DNA of 41,835 nt, from assembly GCA_934358955.1 (NCBI GenBank), contig CAKRLC010000009.1:1-41835 (forward strand). Reading direction: 5' to 3'. The stretch's first letter is position 1. The number at the start of each line of letters is the position of its first letter. Below, piece by piece: positions 15,011 to 23,428 of the stretch. The position numbers were made by a program, and so were the translations under genes. The notes beneath the pieces are model-generated. The model did no database searches, had not been told where the DNA came from, and saw nothing but the letters and a program-made list of their open reading frames with translations. The DNA comes from an uncultured Roseburia sp. GTDB lineage: Bacteria; Bacillota; Clostridia; Lachnospirales; Lachnospiraceae.

Positions 15011-16318
15011 ATGGAACGTTTTGCATTACAATACATGAAAGAATGGAAAGAAAAAGAGAATAGAAAACCGTTAATTATCCGTGGGGCAAGACAGGTGGGA
15101 AAGACATGGCTCATGAAGGAATTTGGTGCCCGATATTTCAAAAAGACAGCGTATGTGAACTTCGATAATAATGCGCGCATGAAGCAGGTTTTTGAAGGAG
15201 ATTTAGATATTGAAAGACTGATCCTTGCAATCAGTATTGAGACAGAGGTGACTGTTCGGGCAGAGGACACGCTCATTATTTTTGATGAAATCCAGGAGGC
15301 ACCGAAAGCACTCACATCGTTAAAATACTTTTACGAGAATGCACCGCAGTATACAATCGTGGCAGCAGGTTCGCTTCTTGGAGTGGCGTTGCATCAGGGC
15401 ACATCTTTCCCGGTTGGAAAGGTTGACTTTATGGACCTGTATCCGTTGAATTTCAGGGAGTTTTTGTGCGCAGTCGGAGAAGAACGCTATGTGTCGATTC
15501 TTGACAGTGGTGATATACAAATGACAACGGTGTTTAAAAGTAAATTCATTGAAAGATTAAGGGAATACTATTTTGTTGGAGGAATGCCGGAAGCGGTAAA
15601 AGTATTTGCCGAGAAAAAGGATTTTGCTCAAGTGAGAGAGGTTCAAAAAAATCTTATCAATTATTACCAGCAGGATTTCTCAAAGCATGCAGAGACAAAA
15701 CTGGTTCCAAGGTTGAATTTGATATGGAATTCCATACCAATGCAGCTTGCAAAAGAGAATAAGAAATTCATTTATGGCCAGGTGAGAGAAGGAAGCCGGG
15801 CAAAAGATTTTGAACTTGCAATACAATGGCTGCTGGATTGTGGTCTGATCCACAAGGTACAGCGCATCAACAAACCGGCATTACCATTGAAAGCGTATAT
15901 TGACTTTGATGCATTCAAATTATTTTTAGTCGATATCGGATTGCTGATTGCTATGACAGACTTAGATGCAAGGGTTATTATAGATGGCAATAAGATTTTT
16001 ACAGAATTTAAAGGCGCGTTGACGGAGCAGTATATTTTGCAACAACTGATATCGGATATAAAGACAGTTCCATATTACTATTCTACACAAAATTCAAACG
16101 GGGAGATTGATTTTCTGATTCAGGGCAGGACATCCGTGATCCCGATTGAGGTAAAGGCAGAGGAGAATCTGAAAGCAAAGAGTTTAAAAGCCTTTTGGGA
16201 AAAACATCAACCAAAATATGCAGTGCGGACTTCGTTGTCAGATTATAGAGAACAGGAGTGGATGACAAATATTCCATTATATGCGATCAACTGGATAAAG
16301 AAATACATGGAAGATTAA
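15011..16318 (+). CDS. ATP-binding protein, AAA_14/DUF4143 family
   Basis: A 435-residue stand-alone P-loop ATPase. Walker A is GARQVGKT (25-32) and Walker B is LIIFDEIQ (88-95), with the sensor-like AAGSLLGVAL after it. The DUF4143 half (about 200-370) contains LINYYQQDFSKHAE and ends with GEIDFLIQ...IPIEVKAEEN, an E/D-x-E-x-K pattern like that of PD-(D/E)xK nucleases. Such genes are common, scattered and laterally transferred in gut anaerobes; their cellular role is unknown, and proposals include defence. GGAGG precedes ATG 15011. It is monocistronic with its own repeat-controlled promoter and terminator. Confidence 0.88.
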   Translation: MERFALQYMKEWKEKENRKPLIIRGARQVGKTWLMKEFGARYFKKTAYVNFDNNARMKQVFEGDLDIERLILAISIETEVTVRAEDTLIIFDEIQEAPKALTSLKYFYENAPQYTIVAAGSLLGVALHQGTSFPVGKVDFMDLYPLNFREFLCAVGEERYVSILDSGDIQMTTVFKSKFIERLREYYFVGGMPEAVKVFAEKKDFAQVREVQKNLINYYQQDFSKHAETKLVPRLNLIWNSIPMQLAKENKKFIYGQVREGSRAKDFELAIQWLLDCGLIHKVQRINKPALPLKAYIDFDAFKLFLVDIGLLIAMTDLDARVIIDGNKIFTEFKGALTEQYILQQLISDIKTVPYYYSTQNSNGEIDFLIQGRTSVIPIEVKAEENLKAKSLKAFWEKHQPKYAVRTSLSDYREQEWMTNIPLYAINWIKKYMED

Positions 16319-16330
16319 TTTCAGGATACG

Positions 16331-16376
16331 AAACCGAATTGCAAACCGAAAAAACCGGATTGCAATTCGGTTTTTA
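16331..16376 (+). terminator. Terminator of the DUF4143 ATPase gene
   Basis: AAACCGAATTGCAA at 16331-16344 pairs with TTGCAATTCGGTTT from 16360, followed by further T residues to 16375; it starts 13 nt after the stop. The remainder of the gap to 16737 has no gene. Confidence 0.85.
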
Positions 16377-16603
16377 CATTTCGCGCCAATATGACGCAAT
16401 TCACACCAATTTCGGAAAACGCGGGCTGGAATGCGGTATAATAAACAAAATTTTATAACAAACAAGATAACTACGGTAATTGGCATAATCATAAGAATGA
16501 TTTGCAGAACAGGAGTGTGGAATGACACACAGATAAAAATATGCAAAAATAATGGCAAATGAATAAATAATTTGCATAAATGAATGAAATGTCAGAAAAT
16601 TCC

Positions 16604-16621
16604 GGGGGGGGGCAAAGCCCC
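16604..16621 (+). other. G9 homopolymer and small GC hairpin upstream of the polysaccharide promoter
   Basis: A run of nine G (16604-16612) ends in GGGGCAAAGCCCC, a five-pair hairpin with a 3-nt loop, in otherwise very AT-rich DNA about 125 bp upstream of the polysaccharide promoter. No T-run follows, so it is not a standard terminator. Confidence 0.6.
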
Positions 16622-16737
16622 TATCAGAGAACATAGAAAATATTACCAAAAAATTATCTTCGAAATCAGCAATATGGGCGAAATCGACAAAAAACAGAAA
16701 ATCAGCGTTTTTTTGACGGTGCAAGGGCGTATCAGTG

Positions 16738-16766
16738 TTGACTTTTATTCTTTTTTAATATAAATT
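16738..16766 (+). promoter_or_regulatory. Promoter at the head of the polysaccharide locus
   Basis: -35 TTGACT at 16738-16743, a 17-bp AT-rich spacer and -10 TAAATT at 16761-16766. It lies just before the CpsB gene. Confidence 0.65.
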
Positions 16767-16819
16767 TAGTATGAATGAATTTTGTAGTATTTGATAAGCA
16801 GACAAAAGGAGACAGACAG

Positions 16820-17530
16820 GTGATAGATATACATAATCACACTCTGTTTGGAGTGGATGATGGACCTGAAACAATCGAAGAGTCGATCGAGATGTTGTCC
16901 CAAGCGAAGCGTCAGGGAGTCGATGCAGTAATTTTCACTCCTCATTATCGGCATGGAATGTTTGCCTACCCAAAAGACAGGATCACAGATCATTTTGAAC
17001 AATTACAGAACGTGGCAGAAGACCTTGGCGTCATGATTTATCTGGGATGTGAATATCATGTAGACAGCTATATGGTAGAAGCATTTCAGAATGAAAAATG
17101 CTTTCCTTTAGCAGATGGAGATTATGTTTTGACTGAATATTCCCATGATACGGAATATTCCTACATCGTGCAGAATACACAGAAGCTGATCCATTGTGGA
17201 TACATACCTGTGATCGCACATGCAGAACGGTACCGCTGCTTTTTTTCTGCGCCGAAACGCTGTGGTGAGATCCAGAACATGGGTGCGTTCATCCAACTGA
17301 ATGCAGATGATGTTCTCGGCAAAGCCGGATGGCAGATGGCACACGTTTGTAAGAAAGTGTTGAAGAATGAATGGGCAGACCTGATCGCAAGTGATGCGCA
17401 TGGAGTAACGGAGAGAGCGAGCCATCTGGGGGAATGCAGGGCACTCATATTGAAGAAATACGGTCATGAATACGCAGACAGACTCTTTTACGAGAATGCA
17501 AAGAAGATCATAGAGTGTGGTAGACAATAA
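16820..17530 (+). CDS. cpsB: CpsB-type PHP-domain protein tyrosine phosphatase
   Basis: A 236-residue manganese-dependent phosphatase that dephosphorylates the CpsD tyrosine kinase and so tunes polysaccharide synthesis. PHP metal ligands are visible: DIHNHTLFGVDDGP, FTPHYRHG, LGCEYHVD, PVIAHAERYRCF, and SDAHG near the C-terminus. Start is GTG 16820, with AAAAGGAG at 16804-16811 spaced 8 nt; it gives the usual (M)IDIHNH N-terminus. An in-frame ATG at 16775 would coincide with the predicted transcription start and lacks a ribosome binding site. It is separated from cpsC by 200 bp holding a second promoter, so the regulator may be expressed apart from its kinase. Confidence 0.92.
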   Translation: MIDIHNHTLFGVDDGPETIEESIEMLSQAKRQGVDAVIFTPHYRHGMFAYPKDRITDHFEQLQNVAEDLGVMIYLGCEYHVDSYMVEAFQNEKCFPLADGDYVLTEYSHDTEYSYIVQNTQKLIHCGYIPVIAHAERYRCFFSAPKRCGEIQNMGAFIQLNADDVLGKAGWQMAHVCKKVLKNEWADLIASDAHGVTERASHLGECRALILKKYGHEYADRLFYENAKKIIECGRQ

Positions 17531-17604
17531 GACCGGGCAGAACGGAAAAGTGATGTAGAATCACAAAAAATGTTAAGTATGTACAGAAAATAATCAAAAA
17601 ATCA

Positions 17605-17633
17605 TAGTCAAAACAGGCAGGTACATATATAAT
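17605..17633 (+). promoter_or_regulatory. Probable promoter of cpsC-cpsD operon
   Basis: -10 TATAAT at 17628-17633, 17-bp spacer and a weak -35 TAGTCA at 17605-17610. A small CTGTC/GACAG inverted repeat at about 17643-17660 falls in the leader. Confidence 0.55.
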
Positions 17634-17732
17634 GAAATAAATGCTGTCAGGGAAAGACAGTTACAGACCATGAGACCGACAGGGCATGGCAGTTTAAAAT
17701 TAACTAAGGAATACCTTTGAGAGGAGACCACG

Positions 17733-18470
17733 ATGCAACAACGTTATACCGAAGATGAAATGGAAATTGATTTACTGGAGCTGTTCTTTGAACTGCTTGC
17801 ACATTGGAAGATGATCGTACTGTCAGCAGTATTAGCAGGAGCAATCGCACTGAGCGCAAGTGTTTTCTTAATGACACCTAAGTATGAGTCCACATCGGCA
17901 CTTTATGTATTATCCAAAAGTACATCGATCACAAGCCTTGCAGATATCCAGATGGGTACCAATCTTACGAATGACTACATTGTAGTTGCCAAGGGCAGAC
18001 CGGTATTGGAACAGGTTATTTCCAATCTGGATCTGTCAGAAAGCTATGGCGCATTAAAGAGCAACGTATCTGTCAGCAATCCATCTGATTCCCGTATCCT
18101 TGAGATCACAGTTACAGATACCGATCCACAGAGAGCGAAGACGATCGCAGATGAGATCGCGAAGGTTGTATCTGCATTCATCGCAGAGAAGATGGATCAG
18201 GATCCACCTACAACGATCCAGTATGGTTATGCAGACGGAGCAGCCGTATCACCAAGCATTCCGAAGAATACGATTATGGGAATCTTATTAGGCGCGATCG
18301 CAGCTATGGCAGTTGTAGTCATCAGCTACCTGTTAAATGATACGATCATGAGCGTGGAAGATGTCGAGAAGAAGATTGGTCTTGAAGTACTCGGAACCAT
18401 CCCATTAGAAGAAGATGGCATGGAAGAAAAAACAGCCAAGAAAAAACTGTTCCACAAAAAAAGCGCTTAA
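17733..18470 (+). CDS. cpsC: Polysaccharide chain-length regulator / tyrosine kinase activator (Wzz family)
   Basis: A 245-residue membrane protein of the Wzz/CpsC type. TM1 is at about 28-50 (MIVLSAVLAGAIALSASVFLM), an extracytoplasmic domain follows (YESTSALYVLSKSTSITSLADIQMGTNLTNDY), and TM2 is near 180-200 (TIMGILLGAIAAMAVVVISYLL), preceded by a proline-containing SIPKN segment. A cytosolic tail carries SVEDVEKKIGLEVLGTIPLEED, the part that activates the partner kinase. It sets chain length in Wzy-dependent synthesis. GAGAGGAG sets the start. cpsD follows 18 bases later. Confidence 0.93.
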   Translation: MQQRYTEDEMEIDLLELFFELLAHWKMIVLSAVLAGAIALSASVFLMTPKYESTSALYVLSKSTSITSLADIQMGTNLTNDYIVVAKGRPVLEQVISNLDLSESYGALKSNVSVSNPSDSRILEITVTDTDPQRAKTIADEIAKVVSAFIAEKMDQDPPTTIQYGYADGAAVSPSIPKNTIMGILLGAIAAMAVVVISYLLNDTIMSVEDVEKKIGLEVLGTIPLEEDGMEEKTAKKKLFHKKSA

Positions 18471-18488
18471 TACAAAGGATGAATATAT

Positions 18489-19262
18489 ATGGAAACAATA
18501 GAACTTCGTAATATCAAAAAAAACAGTTATGCATTAACCGAATCCTTAAGAACATTAAAGACAAACATTCAGTTCTGTGGGGACGATATCAAAACAATCT
18601 TAATCACAAGCTCCATTCCGAATGAAGGAAAAAGTACCGTGTCCTTTGAACTGGCACGTTCCCTGACAGAATCCGGAAAGAACGTTCTTCTGATCGATAC
18701 CGATATGAGAAAATCGGTCATGGTCTCAAGACTTGGAGCAGCCGTTGCAGGCAAAGGCGAGATCAACGGATTATCCCATTACCTGTCCGGACAGAAGAAG
18801 CTGACAGACATCTTATACGCAACACCTGTTCCGAAGCTTTTTATGGTATTTGCAGGACCGTATGTACCAAACCCGACAGAGATCCTTGAGAAGAAATACT
18901 TCGAAGAGCTGATCCAGTTCGCAAAACAGCAGTTTGATTATGTGATCTTAGACTGTGCGCCGATCGGTGCAGCAATCGATGCAGCTGTTGTAGCAAAACA
19001 CTGTGACGGTGCAATCCTTGTTGTTGCACAGGGAATGGCAGGTAGCCGTATGATAAGCGGTGTGCGCAAGCAGTTAGAGGCATCCGGTGTCCGGATCCTT
19101 GGCGCTGTCCTGAACAAAGTAAAAGTAGAAAAATCCCACTATGGTAATTATTATGGTAATTACTATAACAAATATTATGGTAACTACTATAATAATAAGA
19201 AGGAATATACCAATCAGGAAGTAAAAGCCTCAAAGGGCAAGAAAGAGAAAAAAGAGGATTAA
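18489..19262 (+). CDS. cpsD: CpsD-type bacterial tyrosine kinase
   Basis: A 257-residue cytoplasmic BY-kinase. Walker A SSIPNEGKST (41-50), Walker A' LLIDTDMRK (67-75) and Walker B YVILDCAP (151-158) are intact. The C-terminal tail has ten tyrosines between 218 and 240, in YGNYYGNYYNKYYGNYY, the autophosphorylation cluster. The cluster is coded by a tandem DNA repeat of about 12 nt (19140-19195), a likely site of length variation. It works with CpsC at the membrane; CpsB is the opposing phosphatase. Phosphorylation state governs polymer length and export in related systems. Confidence 0.94.
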   Translation: METIELRNIKKNSYALTESLRTLKTNIQFCGDDIKTILITSSIPNEGKSTVSFELARSLTESGKNVLLIDTDMRKSVMVSRLGAAVAGKGEINGLSHYLSGQKKLTDILYATPVPKLFMVFAGPYVPNPTEILEKKYFEELIQFAKQQFDYVILDCAPIGAAIDAAVVAKHCDGAILVVAQGMAGSRMISGVRKQLEASGVRILGAVLNKVKVEKSHYGNYYGNYYNKYYGNYYNNKKEYTNQEVKASKGKKEKKED

Positions 19263-19264
19263 TC

Positions 19265-20479
19265 ATGAACATGAGAAAAGGAATTGCAAATATCCTGATC
19301 TTAATCGAGGTGATCGTGCTTGTCCTTGTTTTGGTTATGAGTGCTGTCACTTATATACAGGGACCTAAGACTGCAATCGGTCAATATACTCCGGCGAATT
19401 CCAACGAGAGCAATGATAATGAGAATGCAGTCCAGATGACCGTGACAGAGCAGGCAGAGGAACCGGAGACGGAAGAGAGTGAAGAAGAGCTAAGCTTTGC
19501 TTCAGAGATCACGGAGAAGGTTTCTGCTATGACAACAGAACAGAAGGTAGCACAGCTTTTTGTGACGACCCCGGAGAGTCTTACCGGAAATGACCGTGTA
19601 ACGATCGCAAGGGAAGGAACAAAGACCGCACTGACGACCTATCCGGTAGGAGGATTGCTTTATTCAAGAGATTCCTTCCAGGGAAGACAGCAGTTCGGTG
19701 CATTATTATCAGGTGCACAGCGTTACAATCAGGAAGTGAATAGCAGCTATCTGCTTCTGGCAGCCTACGGCACGAATGCAGAGGGAAATACAGTCACCGC
19801 ATTTTCCGGTGTTTATGACACCAAGCCACTGACAGAACTTGTGGCAGCGAATCAGATGAAGGGTGACGAGAGTGGGGTCTTATATCCGGTTTTATTCCCG
19901 GACGAAGAAGACCAGATCGCAGAGAACGCATCCTATGTGATGCTTCAGAATATCATTGATGAGTCATTGACCGGAGACGGAGAGAATCCATGTTCCCTGT
20001 CAGAGGACGCAGTCGGTTATATCAGAAAAACACTCCATTATCAGGGCGTGATCGTTACAGAAGACCTTGCAGCTCCGTACATTACAGAGCTCTATCCGGA
20101 TTCAGATGCAGCAGTGCAGGCAGTGCTTGCAGGTGCAGATCTCATCCTCATATCCGGTGGATTCCAGGAAGCATATGAGGCAGTGCTTGATGCAGCCAAG
20201 AATGGAAAGATCCCGATGGAGCGGATCGACCATGCAGTGTGCAGGATCCTGACAGCAAAAGCAGCTATGCCGGAACCGACCGATGGAGATCTCACAGGAA
20301 ATGAAGCTGCCGCAGCAGGCAATCAGAACAATACAGCTCCTGCAGCACAGAATAACGGACAGGCAGCGGATGCTGCAGCACAGAATACAGATAACACAAC
20401 ACCGGCTCCTGCAGCGCAGACACCGGCAGAGAATCCGGATAACGGCGGACAGCAGACACCGGAGACACCACAGCAATAA
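19265..20479 (+). CDS. Membrane-anchored GH3-like protein, probably catalytically degenerate
   Basis: A 404-residue protein with an N-terminal anchor (TM about 8-32), an acidic linker, and a domain resembling the glycoside hydrolase 3 N-terminal (NagZ) barrel: VSAMTTEQKVAQLFV (86-100), YPVGGLLYSRDSFQG, IRKTLHYQGVIVTEDLAA (253-270), AVQAVLAGADLILISGGF, and IDHAVCRILTAKAAM. The conserved KH-(F/I)-PG-H acid/base loop of NagZ is not present, and the nucleophile position (usually SDD/TDD) reads TED (265-267), so hydrolysis is doubtful. The tail is rich in Ala, Asn, Gln, Pro and Thr, typical of wall-spanning linkers. It starts two bases after cpsD, firmly in the operon. It may bind glycan or scaffold the ligase (inference). 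Confidence 0.75.
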   Translation: MNMRKGIANILILIEVIVLVLVLVMSAVTYIQGPKTAIGQYTPANSNESNDNENAVQMTVTEQAEEPETEESEEELSFASEITEKVSAMTTEQKVAQLFVTTPESLTGNDRVTIAREGTKTALTTYPVGGLLYSRDSFQGRQQFGALLSGAQRYNQEVNSSYLLLAAYGTNAEGNTVTAFSGVYDTKPLTELVAANQMKGDESGVLYPVLFPDEEDQIAENASYVMLQNIIDESLTGDGENPCSLSEDAVGYIRKTLHYQGVIVTEDLAAPYITELYPDSDAAVQAVLAGADLILISGGFQEAYEAVLDAAKNGKIPMERIDHAVCRILTAKAAMPEPTDGDLTGNEAAAAGNQNNTAPAAQNNGQAADAAAQNTDNTTPAPAAQTPAENPDNGGQQTPETPQQ

Positions 20480-20502
20480 GAACAGAAGGGCAGGATCAGA
20501 CG

Positions 20503-21522
20503 ATGCAGAAGAAAAAAGAGAATCATAAAATCATTCTTATATTTGTATTGCTTCTTGTGATCATTCTTGCAGTGATCGTCCTGCTTGGAATCAGGAAAAA
20601 GTCTGCCACAGCTGAAGCAGATACACCAAATGGGGTACCGGCAACGGAGATCGCAGATGGCGAGACCGAGAAATGGCAGGAGGGCGTGATCAGCTATAAT
20701 GGTCAGCGCTATCAGTATAATAATAACATCCGAAGCTACTTATATATGGGTATCGATAACGATGGACCGGTAGAGGCAGCGAAGGATGCGACGAGCGGCG
20801 GACAGGCAGATGCATTATTTCTGCTTGTCGTAGACCGTGATACAAAACAGATGTCTGTCATTGCGATCCATCGTAATACGATGACGGATGTGGAAGTATA
20901 CGATAAAGACGGAACATCCCTTGGAACACACCGTCTGCAGATCTGTCTGCAGCATGGCTATGGAGACGGGATGCGGACGAGCTGTATCCGGACTGTGGAT
21001 GCAGTGTCCAGGCTTTTTTACAAGCTGCCGATCCAGGGCTACCTGTCGTTAAACATGGGTGGTATCCCGGCACTGAACGATGCGGTCGGCGGAGTCACCG
21101 TGGATGTCTTACAGGATCTGAGTGATCCGTCAAAGCATGTCGACCTGAAAAAAGGTGAGACTGTAACATTAAACGGAGCAGAAGCCTACACTTACTTAAG
21201 AAGCCGTGATACGGATGAATTCGACAGCGCCTCCAAGCGGCTGGAAAGAGAGATCCAGTATATCGAGAGCTTCATGGAACAGGCGAGAAGTCTTGGAACC
21301 TCCAAGGCACTCAGTATTTATAATTCGGCTTCGGATTATATCGTGAGCAACATTGATTTCGCAAAGCTCGCAGATGAAGTATTTGCCTGTGAATTTGACC
21401 CGTCGAGAATGTATACACTTCCAGGTGAAGTGACGATGGGAGAAGAGTATGAAGAGTACAACCTGGATGAGGATGCTCTTTATCAGATGATCATTGACAT
21501 ATTCTATAAACCGGTTGACTGA
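20503..21522 (+). CDS. LytR-CpsA-Psr (LCP) family glycopolymer ligase
   Basis: A 339-residue protein with one N-terminal TM (about 9-29) and an extracytoplasmic LCP domain: YLYMGIDNDGP, ADALFLLVVDRDTKQMSVIAIHRNTMTDV with the pyrophosphate-contacting arginine, HGYGDGMRTSC, LNMGGIPALNDAVGGVTVDV, LNGAEAYTYLRSRDTDEFDSASKRLER. LCP enzymes transfer undecaprenyl-linked polymers to peptidoglycan at the outer face of the membrane. Position in the cps operon says this polysaccharide is probably wall-anchored. After the stop, a small hairpin (GGTTC-CTTC-CGAACC, about 21564-21578) lies in the leader of the next gene. Confidence 0.92.
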   Translation: MQKKKENHKIILIFVLLLVIILAVIVLLGIRKKSATAEADTPNGVPATEIADGETEKWQEGVISYNGQRYQYNNNIRSYLYMGIDNDGPVEAAKDATSGGQADALFLLVVDRDTKQMSVIAIHRNTMTDVEVYDKDGTSLGTHRLQICLQHGYGDGMRTSCIRTVDAVSRLFYKLPIQGYLSLNMGGIPALNDAVGGVTVDVLQDLSDPSKHVDLKKGETVTLNGAEAYTYLRSRDTDEFDSASKRLEREIQYIESFMEQARSLGTSKALSIYNSASDYIVSNIDFAKLADEVFACEFDPSRMYTLPGEVTMGEEYEEYNLDEDALYQMIIDIFYKPVD

Positions 21523-21648
21523 AAAGGTCAGCCGCAATAGTTGTTATATATTTTTGGTATTAGGTTCCTTCCGAACCTCGGTGCGGGTATCGGATCGGAT
21601 TTAATATACACATGTAAATGAAATATGATGAAAGGAGAGATAAGACCA

Positions 21649-22473
21649 ATGAAGAAGAAAGTATTAGCCATTCTGGCAGCCGTTATGGTTCTGTCATTTG
21701 GCACAACTGCATTCGCTGCAAACAGCCCAGTTGCTGGAAATGTTACAGAGAATGTAAAAGAAAACGCTGAGCAGAAAGCTGAAGTGTCTTCTGACGTTAA
21801 GACAAGTACACCTGAGAAATATGCAGAAGCTGTAGCTGGTGCTACTGCTACCGTAAATGGTACAGCTGTAACAATTACAGTAACTCCAGTTGCTCAGGAA
21901 ACAGCGGATAATACAGCAGCTGTTGTAAAAGAACAGTTAAAAGACGTTCTTAACATCGCTAACAACTACATCGGTGGAACAAAGGGTGATAAACTTGCAG
22001 CAGAAGCAAAAGATGCTGGCAAGAAAATCGGTGCAGAGATCGTATCTGTATCTGACGTTACAGTAACAGGTATGACAGTATCTGCTTCTAACCCTGTAAC
22101 CATCACTTTCCCTGTTGCAGGTGTAACAGCTGACTCTTATGTCCTCGTATTACACTTCAACTCTACAACAGGAAAATGGGAGAACATCCCAGCTACAACA
22201 GGAAATGGCACAGTAACAGCTACATTTACAAGCCTTTCCCCAGTTGCTATTGTAAAACTTTCCGCTGATACAAAACCAGCAGCAAGCAACAACAATAACA
22301 ACAATAATAACAATAACAATGCAGCTACAACTACAGAATCTACAAGCACAACAACAGAGAACGGCGCAGCTGTTTCTCCAAAGACAGGTGCTGAAATGCC
22401 TGTAGTCGCAATCATTGCACTTGTTTGCGCAGCAGGTGCTGTAGTTTGCACAAAAAAAGTTAAATTTAACTAA
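21649..22473 (+). CDS. Secreted surface protein with SPKTG sorting signal
   Basis: A 274-residue protein: signal peptide MKKKVLAILAAVMVLSFGTTAFA with cleavage likely after AFA; two Thr/Val-rich beta domains (ATVNGTAVTITVTPVAQETA; NPVTITFPVAGVTADSYVLVLHF); a run of 11 Asn coded by AAC/AAT triplets (about 22288-22320); a Thr/Ser-rich linker; then SPKTG, a hydrophobic helix (MPVVAIIALVCAAGAVV) and a basic tail KKVKFN, the layout of an LPxTG-type sortase substrate. The function of the exposed part is unknown. The codon choice (GCT, ACA, GTA) suggests high expression. AAAGGAG at 21631-21637 selects ATG 21649 over ATG 21625. Its probable sortase is the next gene. Confidence 0.85.
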   Translation: MKKKVLAILAAVMVLSFGTTAFAANSPVAGNVTENVKENAEQKAEVSSDVKTSTPEKYAEAVAGATATVNGTAVTITVTPVAQETADNTAAVVKEQLKDVLNIANNYIGGTKGDKLAAEAKDAGKKIGAEIVSVSDVTVTGMTVSASNPVTITFPVAGVTADSYVLVLHFNSTTGKWENIPATTGNGTVTATFTSLSPVAIVKLSADTKPAASNNNNNNNNNNNAATTTESTSTTTENGAAVSPKTGAEMPVVAIIALVCAAGAVVCTKKVKFN

Positions 22474-22539
22474 TTAAGTATTAAGAGAGTCATATGGCTA
22501 TCGTGATATCCGAATAGCGCTATTTACATGTGGAACAGG

Positions 22540-22562
22540 CAGGCGGGAGATTCTCCCGCCTG
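22540..22562 (+). other. GC-rich hairpin between surface protein and sortase
   Basis: A ten-pair stem (CAGGCGGGAG 22540-22549 with CTCCCGCCTG 22553-22562) and a 3-nt loop, without a T-run. It may partly terminate transcription or protect the mRNA end of the upstream, probably highly expressed gene, giving unequal expression. GCTAT/ATAGC at about 22497-22520 is a second, weaker hairpin. Confidence 0.7.
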
Positions 22563-22582
22563 TATCAAAGGAAAGAAAAACA

Positions 22583-23404
22583 ATGACAGAGAAGAACAAC
22601 AACAGTCAGAAAATATATAAAATACTTGCAATTCTCTTTTTTGCAGGATTTCTCATCTGTGTCGGGATCCTTGGATTTCGTGCAGGCAGACAGAGAAGAC
22701 AGGAAGCGGCTTACAATAAGCTGGCAGAACAGACAGCTGCAGAACAGGTGACAGAAACAGAGACAGAAACAACAGAGACCGGGACGGCAGGAGATATACT
22801 GAAGGATCTTGGCGTCGAGATACCGGAGAAAAATCTGGACTGGGAAGCATTGAAGGAAGAAAACAGTGACATCTACGCATGGATCTACATTCCAAATACC
22901 CAGGTGGATTACCCGATCGTACAGCATGCGACGGACGACGACTATTATCTGAGACATAATCTTGACGGAAGCAGCGGCTATCCGGGCGCGATCTATTCAC
23001 AGAAGGATTATAACAGTAAAGATTTTACAGACAGCAATACCGTCCTCTATGGACATAATATGAAAAACGGCTCCATGTTCGGAAGCCTGCATGAATTTGA
23101 AGACAACGAATTCTTTGACGAGAATCCGTTTATATACATCTATACACCGGAGAAAACATTTGTGTATCAGATCTATGCAGCCTGTGAGGCAGGGGATAAA
23201 CATCTTCTCCATGCATATAACTTTGATACCGAGAGTGGCTTCGACCAGTTTATCACGGATATTAACCATGTCCGGGATATGAGATCCCATGTACGAAGCG
23301 GGATCGGGGCAGTTTACGGAAGAAAGCTGCTGACACTTTCTACCTGCATCAAAGGGGAACCGGAGAGCCGGTGGATCGTAGTAGGAGTACTATTAAACGA
23401 GTAA
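22583..23404 (+). CDS. srtB: Class B sortase
   Basis: A 273-residue transpeptidase anchored by an N-terminal TM (about 11-31), with a Glu/Thr-rich linker and the sortase B barrel: YAWIYIPNTQVDYPIVQ, YYLRHNLDGS. The catalytic His158 (YGHNM), Cys255 (LSTC) and Arg263 (ESRWIVVGVL) are all present. It should cut the SPKTG signal of the protein immediately upstream and join it to a wall acceptor. Class B enzymes often have one or few dedicated substrates, so the adjacent pair is a natural match (inference). The placement within a polysaccharide locus is unusual. Confidence 0.93.
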   Translation: MTEKNNNSQKIYKILAILFFAGFLICVGILGFRAGRQRRQEAAYNKLAEQTAAEQVTETETETTETGTAGDILKDLGVEIPEKNLDWEALKEENSDIYAWIYIPNTQVDYPIVQHATDDDYYLRHNLDGSSGYPGAIYSQKDYNSKDFTDSNTVLYGHNMKNGSMFGSLHEFEDNEFFDENPFIYIYTPEKTFVYQIYAACEAGDKHLLHAYNFDTESGFDQFITDINHVRDMRSHVRSGIGAVYGRKLLTLSTCIKGEPESRWIVVGVLLNE

Positions 23405-23428
23405 AGTTATGAAAAAGAGGAAAAACAA

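Noticed and set aside
21538..21648. T-box or other riboswitch in the leader of the surface protein gene
   Set aside because: Only a short GGTTC/GAACC hairpin is present; no T-box sequence, specifier stem or terminator/antiterminator pair is visible.
22137..22451. Minus-strand Leu/Val-rich frame opposite the surface protein
   Set aside because: An artefact of the Asn triplet run and Thr-rich codons; the plus-strand product has a signal peptide and sorting signal.
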